The notes beneath the pieces are model-generated. The model did no database searches and was not told where the DNA came from. It saw only the letters and a program-made list of their open reading frames with translations. The position numbers and the translations under genes are program-made. A DNA stretch of 64,000 nucleotides from Sphingobacterium sp. B16(2022) (GTDB lineage Bacteria > Bacteroidota > Bacteroidia > Sphingobacteriales > Sphingobacteriaceae), in contig NZ_JAAUVN010000001.1 in the NCBI RefSeq assembly GCF_012030425.1, forward strand, positions 1,984,001-2,048,000, read 5' to 3'. This document shows positions 42,607-52,354 of the stretch, one piece after another (the stretch's first letter is position 1; the number at the start of each line of letters is the position of its first letter).

Positions 42607-43989
42607 TTACAGCTGTTCTATCTGTTGATCAACTAAATACAGCAAAGAGGCAATAGCCGCTACTCCTGATTGCAGTTCTCGTTTATCGACGGCTTCAAAG
42701 ACATCTTTTGCCGTATGGTGCAGATCAAAATAACGATGCGGATCTGGTCTAAAGTTGAACATTACGGTATTTGGAAAATGCTGTCCCCAGACTCCTGAAT
42801 CTACTCCCGGACTTCCCTGTAAAAAACGTGATACCCAGAATTTCTGTTCAAATAAAGGCTTCCAATGTTGTTGCATCCACACAACTCTTTCGGCAGAGGC
42901 TTTAATGTCAAAACCCCTAGGTGCAAACCCACCAGCATCACTTTCTATTGCCGCAACAATCTGTTCCCGCTTATCTTTAGCGACCTGTCCATAGGTTGAT
43001 GCACCATGCACTCCATTTTCCTCGTTCATATAAAATACTAAACGGATGGTGTGCTTAGGCTTATATCCTAATGCCATCAAGGTACGTATCGCATCTAGAG
43101 TCCCCATAGTACCGGTTCCATTATCGTGTGCCCCTTCTCCTACATCCCAAGAATCAATATGTCCACCGATCGTAATAATCTTATCAGGAAATTCTGCACC
43201 TTTCCATTCTGCAATAACGTTGTGTGTCTGCACCATTCCTTTCCAAGCGGAATGCTGTTCCAGATAAACTTTTGTGTGAGGATTGGTTTTTAATGCTTCG
43301 CTCAACTTAATGGCTGAAGTCGCAGATATTGCCATAGCAGGAATACTATCGATTCCTTTGACATAACCTGTTCCTCCTGTATGGGGATAGTCATCAGTTG
43401 TGGATGATGATAAAGATCGAAATAAGTAAGCAACTGCTCCTAATTTAGCAGCCTCAGCTGGACCGCGGCTTCGCTGACTTGAGTTGAGTCCATATGCAAC
43501 ACCAGTTTCTACGATAGACTCGTCCCATGGTTTATTGACGAAAACAATTTTTCCACGTACCTGGTCACCAAATTTCTTCAGATCACTTAACAATTGGACT
43601 TCAATAACCTCGGCTGTTATCCCTTTGGATGGAGTGGCTACTGAACCTCCTAACGCGAGGATATTTAGAGACTCCTTTGAACCTACTATGTAGGCTTTTT
43701 CTTTTGGACCGCGATCCCAATAAGGGAGTTTTACATCCTGTAGGTATACCTTGTCGAAATCAAGTTTTTCCATCAGGCTTTTGGACCAGACTACAGCTTT
43801 ATCAGCCGCAGGTGATCCGGCAATACGATGGCCGATCTGTTTTGTGAGGTAGTGCAAATTGTCGTAAGCCTGTCCTTGATAGAAAGATTCATGATAGATT
43901 TTATCTAACATCATGGAATCCTGCTGTGCAAAAACTGCAGTGGTAAAGGTAGAAATAGAAAGTAAGGTTAGTAATGCTGTTCGTTTCAT
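42607..43989 (-). CDS. secreted M28-family metallo-aminopeptidase
   Basis: 460 residues with a signal peptide (ends FAQ). Zinc ligands and catalytic residues of M28 enzymes are visible: GGHIDSWDVGEGAHDNGTG (His and Asp, about residues 274-292), NEENGVHG (Glu-Glu pair about 322-329), SDAGGF, and FDLHHTAKD (His near 433). A PA-like insertion (about 115-210) precedes the catalytic core. It should cleave peptides outside the cytoplasm. It is divergent from the ECF sigma gene; the 205 bases between them hold a candidate -7 box for the sigma gene. Confidence 0.9.
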   Translation of the reverse strand: MKRTALLTLLSISTFTTAVFAQQDSMMLDKIYHESFYQGQAYDNLHYLTKQIGHRIAGSPAADKAVVWSKSLMEKLDFDKVYLQDVKLPYWDRGPKEKAYIVGSKESLNILALGGSVATPSKGITAEVIEVQLLSDLKKFGDQVRGKIVFVNKPWDESIVETGVAYGLNSSQRSRGPAEAAKLGAVAYLFRSLSSSTTDDYPHTGGTGYVKGIDSIPAMAISATSAIKLSEALKTNPHTKVYLEQHSAWKGMVQTHNVIAEWKGAEFPDKIITIGGHIDSWDVGEGAHDNGTGTMGTLDAIRTLMALGYKPKHTIRLVFYMNEENGVHGASTYGQVAKDKREQIVAAIESDAGGFAPRGFDIKASAERVVWMQQHWKPLFEQKFWVSRFLQGSPGVDSGVWGQHFPNTVMFNFRPDPHRYFDLHHTAKDVFEAVDKRELQSGVAAIASLLYLVDQQIEQL

Positions 43990-44124
43990 TCGTTTATTTT
44001 GTATTCAATGGAATAAACATAGTTATTTTTTTTAGGATACGGGTATTTCTTTTCCTTTGGCGTTCAATTTTATAGATTAACATTTCCTTAATGACAACTT
44101 TACATCTTGATAGCATTGATTGGA

Positions 44125-44132
44125 TAGCTTTG
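44125..44132 (+). promoter_or_regulatory. candidate -7 element for the sigma/FecR operon
   Basis: TAGCTTTG is a full match to TAnnTTTG and lies 62 bases upstream of the sigma-factor ATG. A -33 TTTG is only weakly present at 44098-44101, so this is a tentative call. Confidence 0.35.
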
Positions 44133-44194
44133 TCTTCCATAAAATGGATTGCGATTGCAAATCCTGAAACAATCTGCCAAATACATGTACTGCT

Positions 44195-44791
44195 ATGGAT
44201 AACTTTCGAATTACAGATACCTCACAACAACCTATTGCTATCGACATGCATAAGTTTGCACAGTTGTATGAAACATATGCAAATGCGGTATACGCTAATA
44301 TTCTGCGTTTGGTTAAGCGACCTGAATGTGCTGAGGATTTATTGCAAGAGGTATTTACTGCACTTTGGCAAAATAGACTAAAGCTGGTGGATGAAAAATC
44401 AATTCCTGGGTGGCTATTTGTGGTGAGCTATAATAAATCCATTACTTTCCTTAAGAAAAAGGTGAAAGAAGCTATTGAAAGTGTGGATACTTATGATCAG
44501 TACCTACAACTTGAAAATGAAGATGTGATTGATGAAGATCTGTATGAACAGCAAATCAGGATGATCCATCAGGCGGTTGAAAAATTACCAAAAAAGAAAC
44601 GGGAGGTTTTTAAACTTTGCCGATTTGAAGGGAGATCTGCGGATGAGGTCGCAAAAATAATGGGGATAAGCAGTCATTCTGTTAAAGATTATCTGAAACA
44701 GTCTAACCGTGCAATCAAAGATTATATCCAAAATGAGGCTCCATATACTGCACTGGGACTATTGGTGATCTTTTATACCGAGCATCTTTAG
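44195..44791 (+). CDS. ECF-type RNA polymerase sigma factor
   Basis: 198 residues. Region 2 (about 20-85: FAQLYETYANAVYANILRLV, AEDLLQEVFTALWQN) and region 4 (about 128-175: LPKKKREVFKLCRFEGRSAD, VAKIMGISSHSVKDYLKQ) are the standard ECF pattern. It precedes a FecR-type anti-sigma gene and a SusC/SusD pair, so it probably directs transcription of that locus when substrate binds SusC. Typical length for the class. Confidence 0.92.
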   Translation: MDNFRITDTSQQPIAIDMHKFAQLYETYANAVYANILRLVKRPECAEDLLQEVFTALWQNRLKLVDEKSIPGWLFVVSYNKSITFLKKKVKEAIESVDTYDQYLQLENEDVIDEDLYEQQIRMIHQAVEKLPKKKREVFKLCRFEGRSADEVAKIMGISSHSVKDYLKQSNRAIKDYIQNEAPYTALGLLVIFYTEHL

Positions 44792-44869
44792 AATTTACAT
44801 AATCTTAATCATTTGTTAATCCAAAATTTCATCCCCTAAACCATCATTGCTAGTATTTATACCAACGAT

Positions 44870-45940
44870 ATGAATACGAAGCAACTTATACAGAAATTTT
44901 GGTCCGGTTATGCTTCTCCAAAGGAGAAACAGCAATTACTCGACCAACTCGAAATAACAGATCATAAACTCAAAGCGGAACTGCAAGAGGAATTTGATCA
45001 GCAGCCGACTCTTTTATCGGAGAGACTAAGCCCAGAACAAAAAAAGAAAGTTTATGACCGTCTCATCAAGACTATCGGAGACCAGTCTGCTCGTAAAAAA
45101 CAATCGTTATCCCGTATTATTGTCAAAATAGCGGCAAGTTTACTTCTCGTTACAGGTGGAGTCTCGATTATTTGGGAAAATCAACAGGATTTTGTTCATA
45201 CTTCGGTCACAGTACTACCCCTTCAAAAGCGGATTGTGAGCAGCACGAGTGTATTTGTGAGACATATATTGCCAGATGGTACAAGCGTCACTTTATCTCC
45301 TCATAGTTCCCTGACTTATAACCCTCAGTTTACGGATACCTCCCGTATGCTTTCTCTAACCGGAAAAGGAAAGTTTGATGTTACAAAAGATAAACACCGA
45401 CCTTTTACGGTTATCTCAAATGGAATAGCAACTACTGCTCTGGGTACAGTCTTTACCATTGATGGGCAAAATAATAAAGAGACCAATATTCATCTGGTAG
45501 AAGGATCTATCCGAGTAGCTCCTACAGCCCAAAGTTTGCACAGATTTCATGAAACGGTCTTGCGTGCCGGCGAACAGATCGTCATCAATAATATGACCCA
45601 GCTATTGGAATGGAAAATATCAAAAAAAGCGAAAAGTCCTATCAAGAATACGGATCCTATTCCGCAGCATAGCGTTGCTGTATCGTTAGCAGCAACTTCT
45701 TCAAGCCTGAATTTTGAAAAAGAAAATCTAAAAACGGTATTTGCTTCAATCGCAAAAGCAAAGCAGGTTGCAATTATATATGACGGTGTGAACGTCAATC
45801 AACTGACCTTTACCGGTGCTTTTGAGGCATCTGAAAGCATCGAAAATATCCTACATATTTTATGTGGTCTAAACGAGCTTGAATATAGAAAAGAGCAATC
45901 TACTTACTATGTGAGCAAAAAGGCTGAATCTTCCAATTAA
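44870..45940 (+). CDS. FecR-family anti-sigma factor
   Basis: 356 residues. An N-terminal cytoplasmic part (about 1-80), one membrane helix (about 83-103, VKIAASLLLVTGGVSII), a FecR beta-domain in the periplasm (about 110-240, with GKGKFDVTKDKHRPFTV and LGTVFTIDG) and a C-terminal STN-like/DUF4974 domain (about 275-350). It would hold the sigma factor of the preceding gene and receive a signal from the outer-membrane transporter. It lies 78 bases after the sigma gene and 88 before susC. Confidence 0.92.
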   Translation: MNTKQLIQKFWSGYASPKEKQQLLDQLEITDHKLKAELQEEFDQQPTLLSERLSPEQKKKVYDRLIKTIGDQSARKKQSLSRIIVKIAASLLLVTGGVSIIWENQQDFVHTSVTVLPLQKRIVSSTSVFVRHILPDGTSVTLSPHSSLTYNPQFTDTSRMLSLTGKGKFDVTKDKHRPFTVISNGIATTALGTVFTIDGQNNKETNIHLVEGSIRVAPTAQSLHRFHETVLRAGEQIVINNMTQLLEWKISKKAKSPIKNTDPIPQHSVAVSLAATSSSLNFEKENLKTVFASIAKAKQVAIIYDGVNVNQLTFTGAFEASESIENILHILCGLNELEYRKEQSTYYVSKKAESSN

Positions 45941-46028
45941 TGAGCTGATCCACTGAAATTTCCTTGGATAGACAAAGTATAATTAATGTATTACGTGAAA
46001 TCATATTGACTAATTTTTTAAAATAAAC

Positions 46029-49000
46029 ATGAAAATTAACGAACACCTAAAAAAACGAGCATTGATTTTCGCACTGGGGAGCATTGTGCTTACATCTCCG
46101 CTGTACGGGCAACAAAAAGGTCGTGTAAAAGGAACTGTCGTCAGCCAAACAGGTTCGCTCCTGTCTGGTGTAACTGTTACGGTCACCGATTCTCTGAACA
46201 AAGTGATCACCAATACCGCCACAGATGCTAAAGGACTATTTCTATTTGAATCCCTTGAAGCTGGTAAATCGTATAACATTCGATTTTCAATCGTCGGTTA
46301 TGGAAACAAAGAGGAAAATAATTTTATTGTTAAACCTGCGGACAATAACTCCATTTTGATCCGAATGGAAGAAGGTTCTTCTCAACTGGACGAGGTTGTT
46401 GTTGTGGGTTACGGTACGCAAAAAAAAGCTAATCTTACTGGAGCTGTCGATATGGTCGGCAAAGAAGTGTTTGAAGGACGCATGGCTGCTAATGCAACGC
46501 AAATGCTACAAGGTGCTGTTCCAAATTTAAATATCAATCTGGCCGATGGCAAACCGAGCCGTTCAGCGAGTTTTAACATACGCGGCACGACTTCCATTGG
46601 TCAGGGTGGAGCTGCTCTTGTTCTGATTGATGGAGTGGAAGGTGATCCTGCAAATTTAAACCCAGATGACATTGAGTCTGTATCTGTTTTAAAAGATGCT
46701 TCATCGGCTGCGATATATGGATCGAGGGGTACTTTTGGCGTAGTACTTATCAGTACAAAAAAAGCAAAACAGGGTCGCACTTCTGTCAATTATTCGGGTT
46801 CCCTGGCAAGCCAGAAGCCGACCGCAACGCCTCAATTTGTAACGGACGGCTATACCTATGCATCTCATTTTTCGGAGGCTTACAATTCCTGGAATAATTA
46901 TTCATCAATTCCGAGTAAGATGAACAAGACACAACCTTTTTCACTGGCCTGGCTGGAAGAATTCAAAAGGCGTAATGATGCCGGTATTCAGGAACAGGTG
47001 ACTGTCGATGGTAATGGAAATTACGTGTATTATGGCAATGAAGATTATTATAAAGCTTTGATCAAGGATAATACGATGGCTCAGAACCATAATATCGCGA
47101 TCAATGGATCTTCTGGAAAAACAGATTTTTACCTTTCGGGAAGATACTATGGCTACGATGGTCTATATCGCTATAATACCGATAAATTTAGAAGTCTTAA
47201 TTTAAGAGCAAAGGGAGGCATACAGGTGACCAACTGGTTACGTATCGCTAATAATTTAGACTATTCGGCCAAAAAGTACCATATCCCGATGACTGTTGGT
47301 GAAGGAGGAAATATTCTGCGTAACATCGCCGATGAAGGGCATCCCACCTCTCCTATCTTCAATCCTGATGGAACGCTTTCATATTCTGCGGCGTATTCTG
47401 TAGGAGATTTTATTATGAGTAAAAATGGTAAAGATACCGATGATGGTCTATTGCGTAATACAACAAGTTTTGAAACTAAATTTTTCAACAACACGTTCAG
47501 AGTAAAGGGAGATTTCACTTTTATGAATAAGGATGATGTGGCAACAAGAATACGTATTCCTATTCCTTATAGTATAAAGGAAGGTGAAATCCTTCAGCTG
47601 GCAACCCAGTATAATGATATATCAAAGTATGTGCTTCAAGAACGTAACTTATTTACAAATATCTATGCGGAGTATGAGAATACGTTTAAACAGAATCACT
47701 ACTTTAAAGGGTTAATTGGGTATAACTATGAGCAAAAGGTAAGAGAAAGTGTTGATGTTTCTAAAAATGGACTATTAACCAATGATGTCAGCAATATTAA
47801 TCTTGCTCTTGGGGATGCCATTACTGCTTCTGGTAATTATGAAAAATACCGGATCGCAGGATTATTTTTTAGAGCTAACTATGCTTACAAAGACCGCTAT
47901 CTGTTTGAAGTGAACGGTCGTTATGATGGCTCTTCCAAATTCCCGATAGGTTCGCAATGGGCGTTCTTTCCTTCTGCTTCTTTGGGCTGGAGAGCATCAC
48001 AGGAAGATTTTTGGTCTGTAAATCCTGAAATTATCTCAGATTTAAAATTTCGAGGTTCCTACGGCTCTTTAGGGAATGGTAATATTAAATCCTATTCCTT
48101 TTTACAGATTTATAACATCAGTACTTCTGACCGTATCATAAACGGTGAACGGCCACGCTATACGCAGCAACCGGTAGTACTGCCCGATCAGCTAACCTGG
48201 GAAACGGCGACCACTGCCAATTTTGGGGTGGATATGAGTTTCTTAAATGGTAAACTGCAATTGGTAGCCGATATGTATACACGTAAAACAACTGATATGT
48301 TTACTGTAGGCATGACATTGCCGGATATATTTGGTGCTACATCTCCTAAAGGTAACTATGCTGATATGACCACAAATGGTTATGAACTTACACTTTCTTA
48401 CAACAATCGATTTGATGTGGCGGGTAAATCATTGCGCTATAGTATTAGAGGAACCTTAGCTGACTATAAATCTAAAATCGATAAATACAATAATCTAACG
48501 GGTACGTTAGGCGATTACTATGCCGGTCAAACAGTCGGTGAAATCTGGGGATACGAAACTCAAGGTCTGTTCCAATCGCAAGCGGAGATTGACAATGCCG
48601 CAAAGCAGATTTTAATCAAATCGTCTAGTGCTGGTATTGTGTATCCAGGCGATGTCCGTTTTGCAGATTTAAACGGTGACGGGAAGATCGATTACGGCAC
48701 CAATACATTAGACAATCATGGTGATAAAAAAATCATCGGTAATAAGGATCCCCGGTATATCTATGGATTTAACTTTAATGCGGACTGGAACGGCATATCA
48801 TTGTCCACATTTTTTCAGGGAGTAGGCCGTCAAAACTGGTATCCAAGCAATGAATCAATTTTCTGGGGACAATATAATAGACCGTACAATAATCTGCCGG
48901 AATGGCACTTAAATAACTACTGGACTGAGGACAACAAAGGTGCTTACCTACCCCGCTACGCTGGCTATAACCAGTCTATCAAAGAAACGCCTCAAACACG

Positions 49001-49277
49001 TTACTTACAAAATGTGGGTTACATTAGACTGAAAAATATCCAAGTTGGATATAGTCTTCCTAAATCTATCGTATCACGATGGGGCTTTCAGGATATAAAA
49101 GCTTCGCTATCGGGTGAAAACCTATGGAGCTGGTCACCGTTCTATAAGCATACACGCGATCTGGATGTAAGCAATATCGGTTCATCCGACCCGGATATCA
49201 GCGACAGCAATGCTGGTGATGGCTTCAACTATCCGACCATGAAATCAATCAGCTTAGGTATATCAGTCACTTTTTAA
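46029..49277 (+). CDS. SusC/RagA family TonB-dependent transporter
   Basis: 1082 residues. Signal peptide ends YGQQ (residue 29). A carboxypeptidase-D-like domain (about 34-115, GRVKGTVVSQTGSLLSGVTV), plug (about 120-245, LDEVVVVGYGTQKKANLTGA, VLKDASSAAIYGSRGTFGV) and a beta-barrel ending in a terminal aromatic residue (ISVTF). There is no separate N-terminal STN domain, so how FecR would sense it is not obvious; contact through the CPD-like domain is possible. First structural gene of the ECF/FecR-linked locus. Substrate unknown. Confidence 0.95.
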   Translation: MKINEHLKKRALIFALGSIVLTSPLYGQQKGRVKGTVVSQTGSLLSGVTVTVTDSLNKVITNTATDAKGLFLFESLEAGKSYNIRFSIVGYGNKEENNFIVKPADNNSILIRMEEGSSQLDEVVVVGYGTQKKANLTGAVDMVGKEVFEGRMAANATQMLQGAVPNLNINLADGKPSRSASFNIRGTTSIGQGGAALVLIDGVEGDPANLNPDDIESVSVLKDASSAAIYGSRGTFGVVLISTKKAKQGRTSVNYSGSLASQKPTATPQFVTDGYTYASHFSEAYNSWNNYSSIPSKMNKTQPFSLAWLEEFKRRNDAGIQEQVTVDGNGNYVYYGNEDYYKALIKDNTMAQNHNIAINGSSGKTDFYLSGRYYGYDGLYRYNTDKFRSLNLRAKGGIQVTNWLRIANNLDYSAKKYHIPMTVGEGGNILRNIADEGHPTSPIFNPDGTLSYSAAYSVGDFIMSKNGKDTDDGLLRNTTSFETKFFNNTFRVKGDFTFMNKDDVATRIRIPIPYSIKEGEILQLATQYNDISKYVLQERNLFTNIYAEYENTFKQNHYFKGLIGYNYEQKVRESVDVSKNGLLTNDVSNINLALGDAITASGNYEKYRIAGLFFRANYAYKDRYLFEVNGRYDGSSKFPIGSQWAFFPSASLGWRASQEDFWSVNPEIISDLKFRGSYGSLGNGNIKSYSFLQIYNISTSDRIINGERPRYTQQPVVLPDQLTWETATTANFGVDMSFLNGKLQLVADMYTRKTTDMFTVGMTLPDIFGATSPKGNYADMTTNGYELTLSYNNRFDVAGKSLRYSIRGTLADYKSKIDKYNNLTGTLGDYYAGQTVGEIWGYETQGLFQSQAEIDNAAKQILIKSSSAGIVYPGDVRFADLNGDGKIDYGTNTLDNHGDKKIIGNKDPRYIYGFNFNADWNGISLSTFFQGVGRQNWYPSNESIFWGQYNRPYNNLPEWHLNNYWTEDNKGAYLPRYAGYNQSIKETPQTRYLQNVGYIRLKNIQVGYSLPKSIVSRWGFQDIKASLSGENLWSWSPFYKHTRDLDVSNIGSSDPDISDSNAGDGFNYPTMKSISLGISVTF

Positions 49278-49295
49278 CATTTATGATTAGAAAGA

Positions 49296-49319
49296 TGCTT
49301 CTAGATAACCAGAAGCATT
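49296..49319 (+). promoter_or_regulatory. intercistronic hairpin between susC and susD
   Basis: Eight-base arms ATGCTTCT and AGAAGCAT with an eight-base loop, in the 67-base gap between susC and susD. Such stems often adjust relative expression or mRNA stability of the two genes. Confidence 0.4.
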
Positions 49320-49344
49320 ATGCAACGATTAAGAAAAAACACAC

Positions 49345-51114
49345 ATGAAAAAGATATTCTATTTATTAAGTATACTGGCTTTATGCAACAGCTGTGAGCT
49401 AAATGAATTTCCGGAATCGTCAGCCTTAGAAGAAGACGTATTTGGAACCGAGGGAGGACTCCGTCGCTATTCGATCTCATTTTACAATGATCTGCCTTCT
49501 TCTTCTGATGCCTACAGATTGGACCAGATGTCTGATTATGGCGCTGTCAATAACCTCGACAATTTTTTAAAATTGAATGCCTATACGGCACAGACAAGTT
49601 CTGGATGGGATTGGAAGAACCTTAGAAATATCAATCATTTTTTAGCAAGCAATAACCGGTCAAACGTATCGGAAACAAGTCGTAACCATTACAATGGTGT
49701 TGCTCGCTTTTTTAGAGCATACTTTTACTATAAAATGGTCACTCGTTTCGGCGATGTACCCTGGGTGGATAAGGCTCTTTCAATTACTGACAACGATATC
49801 TTATATGGGGACCGCGGAGACCGTACTGTAGTGATGGATCATATCTTGGCAGATCTGGATTATGCCTACGCGAATATACAGACCAGCTCCTCTACAGACG
49901 GTTCGGAGATCACGAAATGGACTGCTCTGGGACTGAAAACAAGAATTGCACTTTTTGAAGCTTCATTTCGTAAATACCATACTGAGCTGGGCTTAGCATC
50001 AACTGCAAACAAATATTATAAACAGGTGGTGGATGCCGCTCAGGAACTGATGACAAAGGGACCGCACAGTATCTATACAGCTAGAGGTCCCGAACTATCG
50101 CAACGTCAGCTTTTTGTCAGTGATGCTGCAGTTACTCAAGAGGTCATGCTAGCTATTGCTTTTAATAAGAACCTGGCCATCCTAAGTTCTGCGAACTGGT
50201 ATTGGACTTCTCCGACTTATGGCCCACGTTATAGTTTTGTAAGACCGTTTATCAATACGATATTAAACCGAGATGGTACACCGTATACGAATAGAACGGG
50301 GTACAATACACAAGAGTTTTATGATGAGTGTCAAAATAGAGATTACCGCTTATCTCAGCTGATCCGTACCCCAGGCTATAAAATAGATGGAAAACCAGCA
50401 GCACCAAATTTTAATGGTTATTCGTACACAGGTTATCAGCCAATAAAATATACACTTGATGAAAGTAAATATGATAATGGACAGCTAAATACGAATGCTA
50501 TTCCATTGATGCGCTATGCAGAAGTACTGCTTAATTATGCTGAGGCACGTGCTGAATTGGGTGAAATTACAGATGGCGACTGGCAAAAAACTATTGGTGC
50601 ACTACGTTCGCGTGCAGGTATTACAGGAGGTACCTCGCAATTACCGACAGTGATTGATACTTACATCAAAGAAAAATTCTTTAAAGATATCGACAACCCT
50701 GTACTGCTAGAAATAAGACGTGAAAGACAAGTTGAACTGGCGCTTGAAGGTTTTAGATTTAATGATCTAAAAAGATGGAATGCGGGTCATATCATGGCTT
50801 CTTTAGAATGGTCCGGTATCTATATTCCGGAATTGGACAAACCGATGGATCTGGATCGCGACGGCACTGTAGATGTTATCTTCTATGACGGCAATAATAA
50901 AGGTCCTTCGGTAACGGTTGGCGCCAAAGTTGCAAAAATAGCTATTGGTGGACCAGCGACTAACTACCAGACGTTAACTGCAGATAAACATCTGGAGTGG
51001 TTTAAAGCGCAAACACGTACCTGGTATGATGACGGCAGACAGTACTACTATCCAATACCAAGCAATGCGATTGTTTTAAACAAAAATTTGAAAAATTATC
51101 CTTTCTGGCAATAG
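49345..51114 (+). CDS. SusD/RagB family lipoprotein
   Basis: 589 residues. Lipobox NSC near residue 17 followed by ELNEFPESSALEEDVFGTEGG, the SusD start. The region FRAYFYYKMVTRFGDVPWVD and the end (LNYAEARAELGEITDGDW, EIRRERQVELALEGFRFNDL, FYPIPS-like PIPSNAIVLNKN) are family hallmarks. It caps the SusC channel upstream and binds its ligand. Longer than the other SusD in the window by 67 residues. Ends with KNYPFWQ. Confidence 0.95.
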   Translation: MKKIFYLLSILALCNSCELNEFPESSALEEDVFGTEGGLRRYSISFYNDLPSSSDAYRLDQMSDYGAVNNLDNFLKLNAYTAQTSSGWDWKNLRNINHFLASNNRSNVSETSRNHYNGVARFFRAYFYYKMVTRFGDVPWVDKALSITDNDILYGDRGDRTVVMDHILADLDYAYANIQTSSSTDGSEITKWTALGLKTRIALFEASFRKYHTELGLASTANKYYKQVVDAAQELMTKGPHSIYTARGPELSQRQLFVSDAAVTQEVMLAIAFNKNLAILSSANWYWTSPTYGPRYSFVRPFINTILNRDGTPYTNRTGYNTQEFYDECQNRDYRLSQLIRTPGYKIDGKPAAPNFNGYSYTGYQPIKYTLDESKYDNGQLNTNAIPLMRYAEVLLNYAEARAELGEITDGDWQKTIGALRSRAGITGGTSQLPTVIDTYIKEKFFKDIDNPVLLEIRRERQVELALEGFRFNDLKRWNAGHIMASLEWSGIYIPELDKPMDLDRDGTVDVIFYDGNNKGPSVTVGAKVAKIAIGGPATNYQTLTADKHLEWFKAQTRTWYDDGRQYYYPIPSNAIVLNKNLKNYPFWQ

Positions 51115-51158
51115 TAGGTCTGCTACTTAACCTAGTAATATGAATATTTAGAAAAAAT

Positions 51159-52013
51159 ATGAAAACAGGCTATATCAAAACCATGCTCTGCCTCATGATT
51201 TCGGCAGTTACATTAACTGCTCAGGCTCAAAAAATGCGCGTGGCGACGTATAATCTTCGCTATGATACGCCTAATGATAGTCTGGACCGCTGGCAAAACA
51301 GAGTGACTCCGATCGCGCAATTAATCCAATTTCATGAATTTGATATCTTTGGGACACAAGAAGCATTAAAGAATCAATTGGATGATCTTAGTAAGCAACT
51401 CCCTCAATTTGAACGTTATGGACTAGGACGAGATGACGGTAAAGCTGCGGGCGAGCATGCGGCAATTTATTATAAAAAGGACCGTTTTGAGCTGGTCAGT
51501 AAAGGCGACTTTTGGTTATCTGAAACTCCAGATAGACCGAGTCTAGGATGGGACGCGCCATCCAACATCAGAATATGTACTTGGATACAGCTAAAAGATA
51601 AAGATTCTAAAAAGTCGTTCTTCCTCTTCAATGCTCATTACGACCATCGCGGAATATTAGCCCGCAAAGAATCGAGCTTGTTAATATTAAAAAAGATTAC
51701 TGAAATCGCAAAAGAACAGCCAGTTATACTTATGGGTGATTTTAATGGCGATAGCAATTCTGAATGGTATAAGAGTTTAGCGACATCTGATTTATTGAAA
51801 GATACTTATCATATGGTAAGCATGCCCTATGCTTTAAATGGAAGCTCCAATGGTTTTCGGACAGGTGAAAAATTCCCTGTTCATAATACAATCATTGATC
51901 ATATTTTTGTATCCAAACACTTCAAAGGTCATAAATGGGGAATTTTGACAGATACTTATTCCGGTAAATTTCCTTCAGACCATTTCCCTCTACTTACTGT
52001 ACTGGAACTCTAA
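51159..52013 (+). CDS. secreted endonuclease/exonuclease/phosphatase-fold enzyme
   Basis: 284 residues with a signal peptide (ends AQAQ, residue 24). DNase-I-fold motifs are all present: VATYNLRYD (metal-binding Asn), GTQEAL (Glu), NAHYDHRG (His), MGDFNGD (Asp-Asn) and SDHFPLL (Asp-His). The family cuts phosphodiesters or phosphomonoesters of nucleic acids, lipids or inositol phosphates. It follows susD by 44 bases and is the only enzyme of this locus, so the imported substrate may carry phosphate; this is inference. Confidence 0.88.
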   Translation: MKTGYIKTMLCLMISAVTLTAQAQKMRVATYNLRYDTPNDSLDRWQNRVTPIAQLIQFHEFDIFGTQEALKNQLDDLSKQLPQFERYGLGRDDGKAAGEHAAIYYKKDRFELVSKGDFWLSETPDRPSLGWDAPSNIRICTWIQLKDKDSKKSFFLFNAHYDHRGILARKESSLLILKKITEIAKEQPVILMGDFNGDSNSEWYKSLATSDLLKDTYHMVSMPYALNGSSNGFRTGEKFPVHNTIIDHIFVSKHFKGHKWGILTDTYSGKFPSDHFPLLTVLEL

Positions 52014-52029
52014 TGATACATTTTAAGCC

Positions 52030-52067
52030 AAAAAGCTGTACTACCTAAAAAATAGTACGGCTTTTTT
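52030..52067 (+). terminator. terminator of the sigma/FecR/SusCD/EEP locus
   Basis: Arms AAAAAGCTGTACTA and TAGTACGGCTTTTTT (one mismatch) around a nine-base loop, with a terminal T-run. It lies 17 bases after the EEP stop codon and also faces the convergent XRE gene. Confidence 0.85.
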
Positions 52068-52082
52068 GCGATATAAATTATT

Positions 52083-52322
52083 CTAACTATTTTCAATTAG
52101 CTCTGTTTTTTGATTCAAATTCTTCAAATCTACCGTAATCAGTGTATCGATACTGATCTGATGATATTGACATAATTTCAATAAAACTTCTATCGGAGGC
52201 TCTGAGAGGGCTTCCTCGTACTTCGCGTACCTAGCGCGTGTAATGGTTAAGTCTGCTGCTATCTCGCGCTGTGATATCCCTTTTTGTGCTCTTAAATACT
52301 TCAAGTTTTTTGACAACATCAT
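52083..52322 (-). CDS. XRE-family helix-turn-helix regulator
   Basis: 79 residues, one XRE-type HTH from about 3 to 60 (LSKNLKYLRAQKGISQREIA, DLTITRARYAKYEEAL, EVLLKLCQYHQISIDTLI). It has no other domain, so it may sense a partner protein or simply repress. A consensus -7 box and a large palindrome precede it, suggesting autoregulation. No toxin-like gene is adjacent, so a toxin-antitoxin role is unlikely. Confidence 0.85.
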   Translation of the reverse strand: MMLSKNLKYLRAQKGISQREIAADLTITRARYAKYEEALSEPPIEVLLKLCQYHQISIDTLITVDLKNLNQKTELIENS

Positions 52323-52342
52323 ACTGCTAATATTTATAGCTT

Positions 52343-52350
52343 CAAATTTA
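52343..52350 (-). promoter_or_regulatory. -7 element for the XRE gene
   Basis: The minus strand reads TAAATTTG, a full consensus, giving a transcription start near 52336 and a leader of about 14 bases. The -33 region is occupied by the palindrome at 52355-52381, where no TTTG is seen. Confidence 0.55.
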
Positions 52351-52354
52351 GCAA

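Noticed and set aside
44091..44381. 96-residue plus-strand frame
   Set aside because: It overlaps the ECF sigma gene in another frame and shows no conserved motif.
52083..52322. XRE gene as an antitoxin
   Set aside because: No toxin-sized gene is next to it; the neighbours are an EEP-fold enzyme and an AlkB-like gene.
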